A DNA stretch of 52,435 nucleotides from Chara braunii. Its lineage: Eukaryota; Streptophyta; Charophyceae; Charales; Characeae. Below are positions 33,383 to 43,665 of this stretch, in pieces; the stretch's first letter is position 1, and every line of letters begins with the position of its first letter. The DNA lies in the NCBI GenBank assembly GCA_003427395.1, contig BFEA01000553.1, forward strand, positions 845,082 through 897,516, written 5' to 3'. The notes under the pieces were generated by a model, which saw only the letters and a list, made by a program, of their open reading frames with translations, was not told the origin of the DNA and did no database searches. A program made the translations under genes and the position numbers.

Positions 33383-33690
33383 TAGATGGATACGTATGTA
33401 GGCGCAGAATATCTCATTGACATTTCCACGTGTGCGGGCGTAGCCGCACTGGCTTTCTTGTGGGTATTATTAAGTAATAATCTTGTGTCTCTTCCCTTTT
33501 GATCCTAGGCTGGGAGAGGGACATCTATGAAATTGGGAACCATGACTGAATGACAGGGCTGAAATGTGGATCGGAGGGCAGGAAGGTGAAGTCTTGGGCG
33601 GACGAACTCAATCTCGGATGCTGCAAGGACATAAGGTAAAAGACCTTTAGGGGTGGTTAGGAGCTTGTAAGTGTAGGTGCGGAGTAGCTA
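33379..33690. other. Intergenic DNA, nothing recognised
   Basis: Mixed-composition DNA without a coding frame or repeat that I can identify. Confidence 0.5.
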
Positions 33691-33795
33691 CCGTCTTCAC
33701 CCGAATAGAACGCCCGGTCATTATAGCTGTATTTGGCCCAACTTCCAGTCTAAATACAGCGATAATGACCGGGCGTTCTATTCGGGTGAAGACGG
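33691..33795. mobile_element. 105-bp hairpin MITE, copy 1
   Basis: A near-perfect hairpin. The arms begin CCGTCTTCACCCGAATAGAA and continue with CGCCCGGTCATTAT; the right end mirrors this to GAAGACGG. TA lies on both sides (33689-33690 and 33796-33797), as for Tc1/mariner-derived Stowaway elements. No coding capacity. Confidence 0.93.
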
Positions 33796-33992
33796 TAGCT
33801 ACCACGGGCAGAACTGGATAAAAGAGGCCGCTGTGGAGTAGGCGAGGTTAGAAATTGCCTGAGGTTATCAGGAGCTGGTGCTGATGGAGGGAGGATGGAG
33901 ACGATGCCAGCCAGGAGAGGTGGCTATGGAGTTGCTCCTAGCCATGGTGGATGCTTGCTAGCTGTGACGGAAGCTTGGTAGCTATTGTGCGA

Positions 33993-34097
33993 CCGTCTTC
34001 CGCCGAACGCAACGCACCCTCATCTTGGTTGTACCGGACCGGAAATATAGCTTGTATACGTTCAATTTCAGGGTGCGTTATGTTCGGGGGAAGACGG
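33993..34097. mobile_element. 105-bp hairpin MITE, divergent copy
   Basis: Same length and the same terminal CCGTCTTC / GAAGACGG, but the arms differ from the other copies: CCGCCGAACGCAACGCACCC pairs with GGGTGCGTTATGTTCGG. It is flanked by GA on the left and TA on the right, so the left target base may have mutated. Confidence 0.8.
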
Positions 34098-34325
34098 TAG
34101 TCGTCTTCACACACCGACATTGCGTTCTGCCTGTGATAAACCGCGTGCAACCGACAAACACTGCTGAGAGACAGTGGATATCACTGTCTCTTCACTGTCT
34201 CTTGGTGTTAGTACGTGCGGAGAGACAGTGGATATCACTGCAGCATGGTGGGCTGGAATGCCGCAGTGCACAGCTGTCTAGGCTCTCGCTAGAGGCGCGC
34301 GCGAAGCGTCTTTATCCCATACTTA

Positions 34326-34564
34326 GGGCATACTCACACTAAATGGCCTCAAAATCGCAAAATGGCAAAATGAGCGGCCAGATTTGAGTCCTTGTAAAAG
34401 GAGGAGTCGATCGGGTCGCTCATATTGTGATTTTGATGGCCTACCGTCTTCACCCGAATAGAACGCCCGGTCATTATCACTGCATCTAGACTTAAAGTTC
34501 CACTAAAGACCGCTATAATGACCGGGCGTTCTATTCGGGTGAAGACGGTAGTGTGAGTATGCTC
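34326..34564. mobile_element. Tourist-like MITE carrying a nested insertion
   Basis: TTA target duplications lie at 34323-34325 and 34565-34567. The ends GGGCATACTCACACTA and TAGTGTGAGTATGCTC are inverted repeats. The pairing continues inside (GGCCTCAAAATCGCAAAATG against CAATATGAGCG-type sequence) once the inner hairpin at 34444-34548 is ignored. The TTA duplication and the GGGCATAC start fit PIF/Harbinger-derived MITEs. Confidence 0.85.
34444..34548. mobile_element. 105-bp hairpin MITE, copy 2 (nested)
   Basis: The arms are the same as copy 1 over the outer 35 bases, with a different centre. TA lies at 34442-34443 and 34549-34550. The target is the TA of the right terminal repeat of the outer MITE, so this insertion came later. 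Confidence 0.93.
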
Positions 34565-34567
34565 TTA

Positions 34568-35331
34568 CTGTTGTTGTTAATTGGCAGTTGATGGCATGTG
34601 GCCTGGATGGCCACTGTAAGTGCATGATGGACCCAGGAGCGAAGGGCACTTAACTTGTTTCATTAGAGAGGTAATCAAGGGAGCATTGATGGCCACTGAG
34701 TGAAGAGGAGAGAGAGCACCGAGAGGGAGAGGAGGAGGAATGGAATCCCTTTTTCATGGAAGCCCTTTGAAGCTGTATGGAACGTTTAGCAGGCGAAGGT
34801 AGATTGGGCAGTTCATATGAAGACCTTGCCGAGTGTTAGGGGGTAAGACAATGCCGGGTGTTAAGGGGGGGGAATCCGGAATCAGTGGCCTGGGTAGATG
34901 AAAAAAACTAATTTGGTGTACTCGGTAGTGAGTTTGGGGTGTTTGAAAAAAGTGGGGGTATTACTAGAGAGAAGGCTCAAAGTTTTTCTGAACGTCTACT
35001 GTTTGTGATTCTTCATCTCAGGAGTGGATGCACAGAGGGGTCATTGCCACAACCAGCAAATTCGATTCCGCGGAACTGTAGGCTGATCGCATCTGGGTTG
35101 CCTTACCTAACCGAACCGAACTGGGGACTCATCAAGGTGAGACTGCTCTTCTCCTTGGGGAAGTCAAGAGATTGGTTGGCTGTTCGTTTTTTTTTTTTTT
35201 TTTCCCTTTTTTCTTCTGGATTCGTACTCTGGTCTGCATTTCAGCAGTTCGTGGGTGTACCCTGGTTGGTCTTTTGGGCTTGCTGAACTGAGGGGATGTT
35301 GATTTGAAAACACTGAAGGGAGGGAGGAGTG
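34568..35331 (+). other. Upstream region of the CWF19-like gene
   Basis: No TATA box stands out. A possible 5' untranslated intron start (ATCAAGGTGAGA) is near 35131, and a T-run followed by TTCTTCTG lies at 35188-35218; both are suggestive only. The DNA just before the start is AGGGAGGAGTG. In-frame TGA at 35314 bounds the coding frame. Confidence 0.4.
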
Positions 35332-38300
35332 ATGGAGGGCAAGGGTAGTGGAGTCGGGGAAGGGTCTTTGCTGTCTAGTGTGCGGTTTATCCCTCAAAGC
35401 AGCTTGAAAAAGAGCGCAAAGAAACGGGATGTGGAAGAGGTGGGCAAACGGGAAAAAAAATGCAAAGGGAAGCAGAAGAGGGGCCACAAGGATCGGAGGT
35501 CATCCGAGAAGCATAGGAAGGGGAGGAGGAAGTATGAGGAGAGGAGAGTGGAAAGCATGTCGTCTGAGTCTGAATCGGATAAGAGAGGTAAGCGTAGACA
35601 CAGTGACAAGGGGAGAAGGGAGGACAAAGATGGCAAAAGGAGAATGAAGGGAAGGCCACAGCATTGGGGCAGCAAAGGACGAAGCTCAGTGGAAGACGAA
35701 GAGGAGGCAAGCTGCTTAGAGAGCAGCAGCCGTGGGGAGAGTACTTCTAGAACATCGTCTGAAAGGTCATCATCGTTGGAAACATCAGCATCGTCGGGAG
35801 ATTCCTCCTCACCGTCATCGGCAGGCACAGACGAGAAGGGAAGGGGGCAGCGGATTCGACACTCAAAGAAACGGAAAGAAGTGGATTTGAGAAAGGCCGC
35901 TGCTGACAAAGCTCATGTGGGACAAGAGGTGTTGAGCCGTGAGTCAGTGGGGCTGGAATGGATGACAGTTCCCCTTAGAGGTCCGGTGCCCCCCCCAAAA
36001 GAGAACTCAGAGGAGGAGGAGGACAACCGGAGAGAAACAGAGGAGGAGGTGAAGATAAGTGAGAGGGAGCTTAATCCCTACCTTAGGGCAGGGGTGGTGA
36101 ATCCCTTAGATGTTGACAAGGCTGGGAAAGCAGGGAGCAGCTCCACTGTGCATGGACAGCAGGGTTGTATTGGGAAAGACAGAACAGCGTTGGTGGGTGA
36201 TGGAGGTCTCAGTTGGCGATTGAAAGCACTCAAGCGTGCTAAGCAGCAGGCACTCAGAGATGGACGTAGCCTTGAGGAGGTGGTTGGTGATCGCTGGGGA
36301 GATTTATCTTCCTTGGTTGAACACAATGCGTCGAGGCATGCGGCACCGGCCCTTGCTCACTTGCATGCAAAAGAGCAACGCAAACGTAGAGCACAGAGTG
36401 AGGCAGAGGGCACACATGGAGGCTGTGTGCAGCAGAATGCAATCCCAGGGGATGTCCGGGAAAGGGATAAACGGCCCCAGACGTGGAGACGAGAAGATGA
36501 GAGGACTGGCAGGGATGGCCGAAAGCACCAAAGGTTGTTGTCCGGTCATGGCCAGATGCGAGCACCTGCTGACCTCAGTGTCTCCTGGAGGAAGAAGGGG
36601 GATAACCTTTGCAGAGGTGGCAGCGGTGGGTCTTCCCAAGGTGCGAGCCAAGCAGGAAATGCGAGGCTGACAAGGGAGGCTGATGAGGCAGCACTCAGGC
36701 CTGCTCCATTGAGTGTGAGCAAGAGTCTGAAGGATGGAAGCTGTTTCGAAAGATGGGCCCTGAGTGTGAAGGAAAGGGCTGATGCAGGGGTGCTGGATAG
36801 CGGTCATGCAGTGCCTTCTGGGCGTGGCGGACTGGAGGGAGGAGGAGGAGGGGTAACAGAGGCTCAGTTTTGTGACCGAGGTAAGAAAGAAGAGGTCCAT
36901 GCTGTTGAGAAGGCTGGGGGGAATGTACGGGCTGGTATGGGGTTTGAAGGGGAACATTTCTTGCGAGATCAGAAGCCAAGTAAAGAAGATGCGCCTACGA
37001 TTGAGCCGCAGAGGGGAAGTGTAGAAGGGAGTGAGAGAGGATGCTGTGAGGAGAGAGGTGGTGGAGGGGCCTTGCTTGTTTCTCCGGGAGGAGCTGGAAA
37101 AGGAGTGGGTGAGAGTGGTGTTGTCGTCCAAGGGCTTACAGCGAACCAAATCTCTGCAAAGGTGATGAGACTGCGGTTGATGGGAAAGACAGAAGAGGCT
37201 GATCGGCTGCAGAAAGTGGCAGAGAGATTGTCCCACACAGAGGTGGTAGCTCTGCCAATGATCGATGCGCAAGGCCAACCAGTTCCAGGGGCTTTTGGAA
37301 ATCCAGCTTTGCCGGTGCAAATGGATGACCAAGGGCACCGGCGGCCCAAGCGAACCCAAAGGTATCTGGAGCCAACTGGGAACACAGGGAAAGCACAAGG
37401 GGACGATGCGCATGACCTCAAGATGAGAGTGGGGGAGCGCGCGAGGTACTATGCGGATGACGATGACCGTGAATTGAAGTCTTTGGTTGCCAGTAGCAAG
37501 TATGGACGCGATGGTGATGATTATGATGGGAACTTTGCGGATAACGTGGTGCGTAACAAGAGATTTAAGGCAATTCGAGTGGATGATGAATATGACTACG
37601 ACGAGGGTTTGGAAATGTATGAAGATCGTGCGAAGAAAGCGTCGAGTGACAAACGTCTGCAGAAAGACAGAGAGAGGCAGATCGGAGATTTCCGACGGCT
37701 GCAAACGCAACAAGAACGATGCGCATTCTGCTTTGAGAATCCCAGAAGGCCTTCGCATCTCATGATCTCTATCGCAACCCGAGCCTACATGATGCTACCG
37801 GACAGGGCCCCATTGGTGGAGGGTCATTGTCTGATTGTAACCATGGAGCACCAAGGTTCAATGCGGAATGTGGACGACGACGTGTGGGAAGAGGTGCGAA
37901 ACTTCAAGAAATGCCTGGTGCGAATGCACGCAAAAGAGGAGAGGGAGGTGCTTTTTATGGAGACTGTCCTAGGTCTCTCGAAACAGAAACGCCATTGCTA
38001 TGTGGAATGCATTCCGGTCCCTGTGGACACAGCGAGGCAAGCGCCGCTCTACTTTAAGAAGGCGATCGACGAGTGTGAGTCGGAGTGGAGCCGGCATGAT
38101 GCCAAGAAGCTTATTGACACTAGAATTAAGGGGTTAAGGCCAAGCATACCGAAGAATTTCCCCTACTTCCACATCGAGTTCGGGTTGCAGGGTGGTTACT
38201 GCCACGTCATAGATGACGAGAGTTCCTTTAAAAGCCATTTTGGGCGCGATGTGTTGATTGGAATGTTGGATCTGCCTCCTGAAGACATGCACAGACGCCC

Positions 38301-38391
38301 TGCCCATGAGCACGTTGAAAGGCAGAAACGGGCAGTCAGGGACTTTGTACGGCAGTGGGAACCGTACGATTGGACCAAGATGCTTGATTGA
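35332..38391 (+). CDS. CWF19L2: CWF19-like protein (CWF19L2 type), intact and intronless
   Basis: The 1019-residue protein has two CwfJ C-terminal domains. CwfJ domain 1 spans about 780-895: CAFC (C797, C800), H809, GH at 831-832, then MEHQGSM with H840, a HIT-like metal/nucleotide fold. Domain 2 spans about 900-1019: FPYFHIEFGLQGGYCHVI, ending WEPYDWTKML. Before them lie LNPYLRAGVVNPL, SWRLKALKRAKQQALRDGRS (about 286), a QISAKVMRLRLMGKTEEADR segment and DDEYDYDEGLEMYEDRA, all typical of this family. Residues 15-190 are Lys/Arg/Ser/Glu-rich and probably disordered. The family joins late spliceosomes and intron lariat turnover with the debranching enzyme; location is nuclear. ATG at 35332 is chosen because TGA at 35314 closes the frame. 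The protein is longer than human CWF19L2 (about 890), mostly through the low-complexity N-terminus. No intron interrupts the coding part. Confidence 0.95.
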   Translation: MEGKGSGVGEGSLLSSVRFIPQSSLKKSAKKRDVEEVGKREKKCKGKQKRGHKDRRSSEKHRKGRRKYEERRVESMSSESESDKRGKRRHSDKGRREDKDGKRRMKGRPQHWGSKGRSSVEDEEEASCLESSSRGESTSRTSSERSSSLETSASSGDSSSPSSAGTDEKGRGQRIRHSKKRKEVDLRKAAADKAHVGQEVLSRESVGLEWMTVPLRGPVPPPKENSEEEEDNRRETEEEVKISERELNPYLRAGVVNPLDVDKAGKAGSSSTVHGQQGCIGKDRTALVGDGGLSWRLKALKRAKQQALRDGRSLEEVVGDRWGDLSSLVEHNASRHAAPALAHLHAKEQRKRRAQSEAEGTHGGCVQQNAIPGDVRERDKRPQTWRREDERTGRDGRKHQRLLSGHGQMRAPADLSVSWRKKGDNLCRGGSGGSSQGASQAGNARLTREADEAALRPAPLSVSKSLKDGSCFERWALSVKERADAGVLDSGHAVPSGRGGLEGGGGGVTEAQFCDRGKKEEVHAVEKAGGNVRAGMGFEGEHFLRDQKPSKEDAPTIEPQRGSVEGSERGCCEERGGGGALLVSPGGAGKGVGESGVVVQGLTANQISAKVMRLRLMGKTEEADRLQKVAERLSHTEVVALPMIDAQGQPVPGAFGNPALPVQMDDQGHRRPKRTQRYLEPTGNTGKAQGDDAHDLKMRVGERARYYADDDDRELKSLVASSKYGRDGDDYDGNFADNVVRNKRFKAIRVDDEYDYDEGLEMYEDRAKKASSDKRLQKDRERQIGDFRRLQTQQERCAFCFENPRRPSHLMISIATRAYMMLPDRAPLVEGHCLIVTMEHQGSMRNVDDDVWEEVRNFKKCLVRMHAKEEREVLFMETVLGLSKQKRHCYVECIPVPVDTARQAPLYFKKAIDECESEWSRHDAKKLIDTRIKGLRPSIPKNFPYFHIEFGLQGGYCHVIDDESSFKSHFGRDVLIGMLDLPPEDMHRRPAHEHVERQKRAVRDFVRQWEPYDWTKMLD

Positions 38392-39231
38392 TTAAAGACC
38401 CGAACTGAGCATGGAAGAAAGGGATATAGGTTGATTGGTTCTTGGAAACATGTGTGTGATATGCTGGAAAGCAGCCGCTGGGATTATGCTCTGAGATTGA
38501 TTGCTGTGGGTTCACTCATCAGCGCACGGATATGCTACCTAGAGATGATTAGAACATGAGAGCAACAGAAGCAGGGCACCAAGGTAATTTGCATGGCATT
38601 GGGACCCAGTGGATCGGGAGAAGATGCTTGATGAGGAGGCAGAGCAATGGGAGAGAGAACTGGCTCCCCGGAGTTAGGATCGATGCTGCTCTGCTCTGCG
38701 GGGTCAAGTCGGTGAGATGGTATCAGCTCGGGCTGGGATCTGGGGTTTGGCAAAGTTTTCTCTCACAGTCCACCGACCTTCGTTGCCGGCAATGAAGTGC
38801 GCCGCCCCTTGGATTTCTCCTCTCTTGAAATTCCCATACTCCAGTATTTAGCTCCTCATATTAGGGTCAGAACTGCGTGGGCGACCCTTTTCTGGGGCTG
38901 GGCTCCATCTGACTATCTGAGGGTCAGCAGCTGTGAAGCAGCGAAGCTTTATTGTCAATCTGGATGACCAGATCACCCTCCACTCTTATGTTCCTCTTGC
39001 CTTCTGTCTGGAAAAAAAAGTGAGGTGCTTCTGTTTTGTCTAATCGTGGTGAATAATGGGCTTGCCGGCGTGCCATCCTACTGTGGCAGGTGTTTCTGGT
39101 CTCCAGTCTCTGCATGCATCGCATATGAGCGGAGCCATTTTTCATGACTGCCCAATCCGTGGAATGCGTGCTGAATACTTCCCGAGCACACTTGAAGGTA
39201 CAAGCAGAAGCCAGCATTTGGTGAACGCAGC
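38392..39231 (+). other. Spacer between the two genes
   Basis: 840 bp holding the 3' end of the CWF19-like transcript and the promoter/5' end of the next gene. No clear AATAAA follows the CWF19 stop; GCTTTATTGTC near 38946 and an A-run near 39012 are the only AT-rich spots. No other gene seen. Confidence 0.5.
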
Positions 39232-40740
39232 ATGCACCGGGTGTACTCAGCATGGCGCGGTCTCAGCAATGCCTCCGCAGCTTCATCCAAACGGCTGCTG
39301 GCTTCAGGAGGTGGGCCGACGGGCCTGCGTCTATGGCGAAGAAGCCTGTCATCCTCCTCAGTTGCTCAGTGTGCGGCATTAGCTGACCAGGGCACAGGTT
39401 TCGGACCCCCTCCAGTACAGTCACCTCGGAGAGTCGTGGTCACGGGTCTTGGCCTGGTAACGCCATTAGGCGTGGGAGTGGAGCACACGTGGCAGCGACT
39501 CGTTGCCGGGGAAAGTGGAATCCGAGGGGTCACAGTGGATGATCTAGGACTTGATGCGTTTGACGAGAAAACTGTTTCTGAGGCTTGGAGACAGCTGGGC
39601 TCTAGAGTTGCGGCCTTTGTTCCAATGGGATCCGGCCCTGGCCAATTCGACATTAACACAACTGTAGCTCCTGAGGACAAGGGTCGCATTGCCCCTTTTG
39701 TGGCGTTTGCGCTATCCGCGACAACAGAGGCGCTTGGAGATGCAGGGTGGGCCCCTTCCTCCGACCGCGAACGGCAACGGACTGGGGTTGCAATTGGGGG
39801 TGGGATAGGGTGCATGATGGACGTTGTCGAGTTTTCAAGGCTGGCCGCGGATCGTAAGCTCCGTCGCCTTAGTCCTTTCTTCATTCCTCGGGTGCTTATC
39901 AACATGGCAGCTGGCTATGTCGGCCTCAAACACGGGCTCTGGGGCCCGAACCACGCAGCGACTACGGCGTGTGCAAGTGGCGCTCACTCCATTGGTGATG
40001 CAGCTAGACTCATCCGGCATTGGGACGCGGATGTGATGGTTGCTGGCGGGGCGGAGTCTTGCATTGATGTCATGTCACTCGCAGGTTTCCACCGATTGAA
40101 GGCTTTGTCGTGCAAGTACAACGAACAACCGGCCAAAGCATCTCGACCGTTTGACCAAGGTCGTGACGGGTTTGTGATAGGAGAGGGAGCAGGCATCGTT
40201 GTGCTCGAGGAGTACGAGCATGCGCAGAAGAGGGGGGCGAAGATGTATGCCGAAATTCGGGGCTGTGGCATGTCTGGTGATGGCTATCATATGACACTAC
40301 CACCGCCGGATGGCCGGGGCGCTCTCCTGGCCATGCAGCGAGCTCTGGAGATCGCAGGTCTCCAACCCACCGACGTGGACTACATCAATGCTCATGCGAC
40401 ATCAACTCCGCAAGGGGATGCGATAGAAGCCAGGGCCATACAGACACTCTTTGGAAGCCATGCCCACTCCGGCAGTCTGGCCTTGTCGTCCACAAAGGGT
40501 TCTACAGGTCACCTCATGGGAGCGGCTGGGGCGGTGGAGGCCATCTTCACCATTCTTGCTATACATAAGGGAGTCATTCCTCAGACCCTGAACCTTGACG
40601 ACGCCGACCCCGTATTTCAGGGAGGCTACAAGCCAGAGGCAACTCCAAGGGAGATGCAAGTGACTGCGGCACTGTCAAATTCTTTTGGTTTCGGTGGAAC
40701 CAATTCATGTCTTGCATTCACACGCCCGCCACTTCTGTGA
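39232..40740 (+). CDS. 3-oxoacyl-[ACP] synthase, mitochondrial (KAS II type), intact and intronless
   Basis: Condensing enzyme of mitochondrial type II fatty acid synthesis: it joins malonyl-ACP to the growing acyl chain, a pathway that supplies lipoate precursors. 502 residues. The first 45 are Arg/Ser-rich with almost no acidic residues (MHRVYSAWRGLSNASAASSK), like a mitochondrial presequence. The core starts RRVVVTGLGLVTPLGVGVE. The Cys-His-His triad is visible: C247 in TTACASGAHS, H388 in NAHATSTPQGD and H427 in GSTGHLMGAAG, with K422 nearby. It ends with the family signature NSFGFGGTNSCLAF. ATG 39232 is chosen because TGA at 39193 closes the frame. It is closest in style to plant and animal mitochondrial KAS (OXSM). 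No introns, unlike what I recall for land plants. Confidence 0.95.
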   Translation: MHRVYSAWRGLSNASAASSKRLLASGGGPTGLRLWRRSLSSSSVAQCAALADQGTGFGPPPVQSPRRVVVTGLGLVTPLGVGVEHTWQRLVAGESGIRGVTVDDLGLDAFDEKTVSEAWRQLGSRVAAFVPMGSGPGQFDINTTVAPEDKGRIAPFVAFALSATTEALGDAGWAPSSDRERQRTGVAIGGGIGCMMDVVEFSRLAADRKLRRLSPFFIPRVLINMAAGYVGLKHGLWGPNHAATTACASGAHSIGDAARLIRHWDADVMVAGGAESCIDVMSLAGFHRLKALSCKYNEQPAKASRPFDQGRDGFVIGEGAGIVVLEEYEHAQKRGAKMYAEIRGCGMSGDGYHMTLPPPDGRGALLAMQRALEIAGLQPTDVDYINAHATSTPQGDAIEARAIQTLFGSHAHSGSLALSSTKGSTGHLMGAAGAVEAIFTILAIHKGVIPQTLNLDDADPVFQGGYKPEATPREMQVTAALSNSFGFGGTNSCLAFTRPPLL

Positions 40741-40809
40741 TCACCACTGCCGCTGCTCGTCAGGTAGCTGGCTGACGTGGAGGAACTGGCAAGGCAGAGG
40801 GAGGGGCTG

Positions 40810-40815
40810 AATAAA
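40810..40815 (+). terminator. Polyadenylation signal AATAAA
   Basis: AATAAA lies 70 bases after the stop of the KAS gene. It fits the end of that transcript; the cleavage site is not known. Confidence 0.6.
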
Positions 40816-41459
40816 GTCCTACTACTGGGAGTCCTACTGAACAGTTTTGTGTTGTCAACTCAATTTTTTTGGGGTGCATGAATATGGTTTTGAAGCTGCT
40901 GCTGAATGAGGCCACCTTAGCTGTTGTTTTGCTCTTATGCATTGGGCGTTTGATCGAAGGAGCTGCTGTTGCGTTTGGTGGTCTCCATGATTGATATGCA
41001 GAGCGCTTTTCCGACGAGCGACGATATCCTGACCTGACACATCAAGGGTTGGATATCGTTAATCTGGCCCTCGACGCGACCGTATTTTTTGTGCCTGTTT
41101 CGACGTTACTGCCATTCATCCTCGACATCGGATATCATGATGGTAGCTGTGCCACGTCGAGGGTCAGATATAGTTCCTCTGCTCGGCTTTGTGATGATAT
41201 CGAGGGTGTGTGCCGGGAATCCTATCGATTGTTTCACTATCGAGGGTGAAAGCAGGAGCCTGTACCATCATGTGTTGAGAATTCGAAACCCTGTTGTAAT
41301 CAGGGGTATTTGCTAATAACTTGAGAGCACCATTTTGGACACCTGATAATGCTGTCTGTCCTGGCACAGGGACAGAGCGAGGGGTGCGGTGGGTCCTACT
41401 CCATTCAGATTTGGGATGGGATTTGTCGCACATGCAAATGTGTACTGGGAATCATATAG
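40816..41459. other. Downstream intergenic DNA
   Basis: Several CGAGGGTC / GATATCG-type words occur in both orientations between 41050 and 41250. No gene recognised. Confidence 0.45.
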
Positions 41460-41577
41460 GGCCTCGCCACATTACTCTCGAAATGTGAAAATGACAAAAA
41501 TGTGGCGGGTGCATCTGGCCATGTTCTAGCGGGAAGTTCATTTCATTTTGCACATTTTGAGAGTGCTGTGGCAGTGC
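41460..41577. mobile_element. MITE with GGCCTCGCCACA end
   Basis: The left arm GCCTCGCCACATTACTCTCG plus AAATGTGAAAATGA pairs with the right arm, which ends CACATTTTGAGAGTGCTGTG and GCAGTGC. Internal copies of TGTGGCGGGTGC add structure. Related termini lie at 22087-22113, 30226-30253 and 30312-30338. Flanks are CATATAG on the left and ATATATAG on the right; the target duplication is uncertain. Confidence 0.7.
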
Positions 41578-42800
41578 ATATATAGAGTGGTTCACAGCAC
41601 TGGTGAAGCAACCGGCTGTACATGTTATATTGACATTGTGAGAAAATCTTGATGAATTCATTTTTTGTTGTTAACAGGACAGAAAAAGGCATATGTGGAG
41701 CTTAGCGAGGGGTTCCAGGCTGCGGCTGCTGTGGCGGCTGCTGCTGAGTGTATCGCCCCGACCTCGGCAGCCACTCTGCTGTGCTCTCTTACGTAAATCT
41801 GCTCCACTGTCTACCTGCTGCAGCATCTCTCTTCTGGGGGACACATTCGACACGGTGTTTGATTTGATGCATGCGGTCCAGAAGACAGATGATTGCGATG
41901 ATGCTATACTCGTACTAATCGTTCTGCTTGACATCAACTGTAAATACTCAGTGGTGATTGGTACCGTAGGAAAGAATGCGAATTGGCTCTGTTTTCTGTC
42001 CGTGCTGTTTTTCACGTGCGGTCCCTGAAGATCCTACGCAGACATACGTTGGTTCCCTGCGGATTATCCGTTGCAATATTTATTGAATTCAATCAGTGCA
42101 TCGATTGGGATGCGTTTGAGGAGAGAGTAAGCTATTCCCCTGTCACGAAAGGAAAACTGGGTGTGGGAAGTGAAATGGAAAGGTCACAGGTCAGGTACCA
42201 TACCATACCTGTATTCGAATTTGGGTCTGTATGCCAGCAATTCATGGGTGTACCAACTGGGCTAGTAGGCCATGTCATACCGTATCTTTTTTTTGGGTGG
42301 GAAAAAGAGATCTGCGCATGACGTACATTTAAATTTCAGGAGAAGATCACACAGAGAAGTTGTCTGTGGCATGGTTGCGGCAATGCTGAGTGGATCGCTT
42401 ACTGGTGGATCCACTACCGTGGGTTGTGTGGGTGATGAAGAGGCAGGGAGAACTCTCACATACACTAAAAGAAGTAAAAGAAGTTGGCCTAGGCTGCCAG
42501 ACTGGCCCGGGGTCACTTGCCCGGCCGGGCCAAAACAATAAAAAATTATAAAAATTATAAACATTGTTTTTAAATTTAAATTTTAATTTTAAATTTGGTG
42601 AAGAATTTCGATGTGACCCTGCGGCAAAAGTTGTTCAGCTTATTTTTCTGCATAACATAGTTTTTTTTTTTTTGGATTTTTTGGATTCTTTTTTTTTTTT
42701 TTTTTTTTTTTTTGCTGGGACCTTCCTTGGTCCTTGCACGGGCTGGCTACCTGGGACCCGGGCGGCCCGGCTGGTAGCCGAGAAGTTGGCTATTTTTTTT
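41578..42800. other. Intergenic DNA with poly-T runs
   Basis: No gene recognised. T-rich runs at 42661-42671 and about 42690-42713, an AT-rich ATAAAAATTATAAA stretch at 42539-42560, and GC palindromes around CCCGGCCGGGCC (42521) and GGGCGGCCCGG (42760). Confidence 0.5.
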
Positions 42801-42862
42801 CTAGGAGACGAACAAGACCTTAGAAAACATACTAGGAGATGAATAAGACCTTAGAAAACATA
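42801..42862. repeat. 31-bp tandem duplication
   Basis: CTAGGAGACGAACAAGACCT with the following TAGAAAACATA (42801-42831) is repeated at 42832-42862 with two substitutions. Confidence 0.9.
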
Positions 42863-43665
42863 CTTCGAAAGTATGTTGAGTCTCTAAAGATTGATTATGT
42901 GACCTTCTTACTCGTGTAGACATAGACAAGGGGCTTACATTGAAGCACATGCTATAGGGTACTCGTCACGCCCTCTCACAGCAAAGTTTGATCACATCGT
43001 GCCCTTCCGTGAAGGAGCTTACAAACACATGTTGGCAGGCGCTTCATAGAGTTTGGGACAGTTGCCGCAAATGTAAAAACTCGCAAGGGTGCTTACGGAG
43101 ACGGGCATCGTCATATCGGATGTTTCATGGCTGGGGGTATTCTTTTCCTCTCGACCAGGTCATCTGAGTTAGAGGATCTTCTGAAATGATTGTATCTCAT
43201 TGCATCTGTCCACATCGAATCCTTGAGCATCTGCAGACGTGTATCTGCGAGGTATGGTTATCATGCTGACTGCCTGAAGGAGTACGATGAGTCTCCTTCG
43301 ATGCGCAAGTGAAATCTGATGCGACGACCTCCTCCTATTGAGCTATCTGATCGCCCACTTAAGTTTGAGGTAGAATGCGCTTTTTGTCATTATACCCATG
43401 AGACTAGTCCTGACACTCCACAATCATGCGAGTACTTGTTGGAGTGGAATGTCTACGACAACTGTGAATGCTCATGCAAGCCATTGGATCATTTAAACCA
43501 CCAGTACTTCCGAATTTCGCGGCCCTCTACGCGCTGCGATGCGCTGGGCCGAACGGGCCCGGCGGCTCGGGTCCAAATTCATTCAAGTGGAAACACTGTG
43601 GCTCTACTGTTCGCGGCGGTGGTTTAAACAACAACTTTGGTAGTCGTCAGTGCCAATAACTGCAT
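42863..43665 (+). other. No clear gene; one unplaced open frame
   Basis: A 102-codon frame at 43319-43627 is Cys-containing (VECAFCHYTHETSPDTPQSC and CECSCKPLDHLNH), but I do not recognise a domain. It could be a relic of a zinc-binding protein or chance. Confidence 0.3.

Noticed and set aside
36304-37758. 484-codon open frame on the - strand
   Set aside because: It lies wholly antisense to the CWF19-like gene, whose domains are clear; its composition is a mirror of the sense codons.
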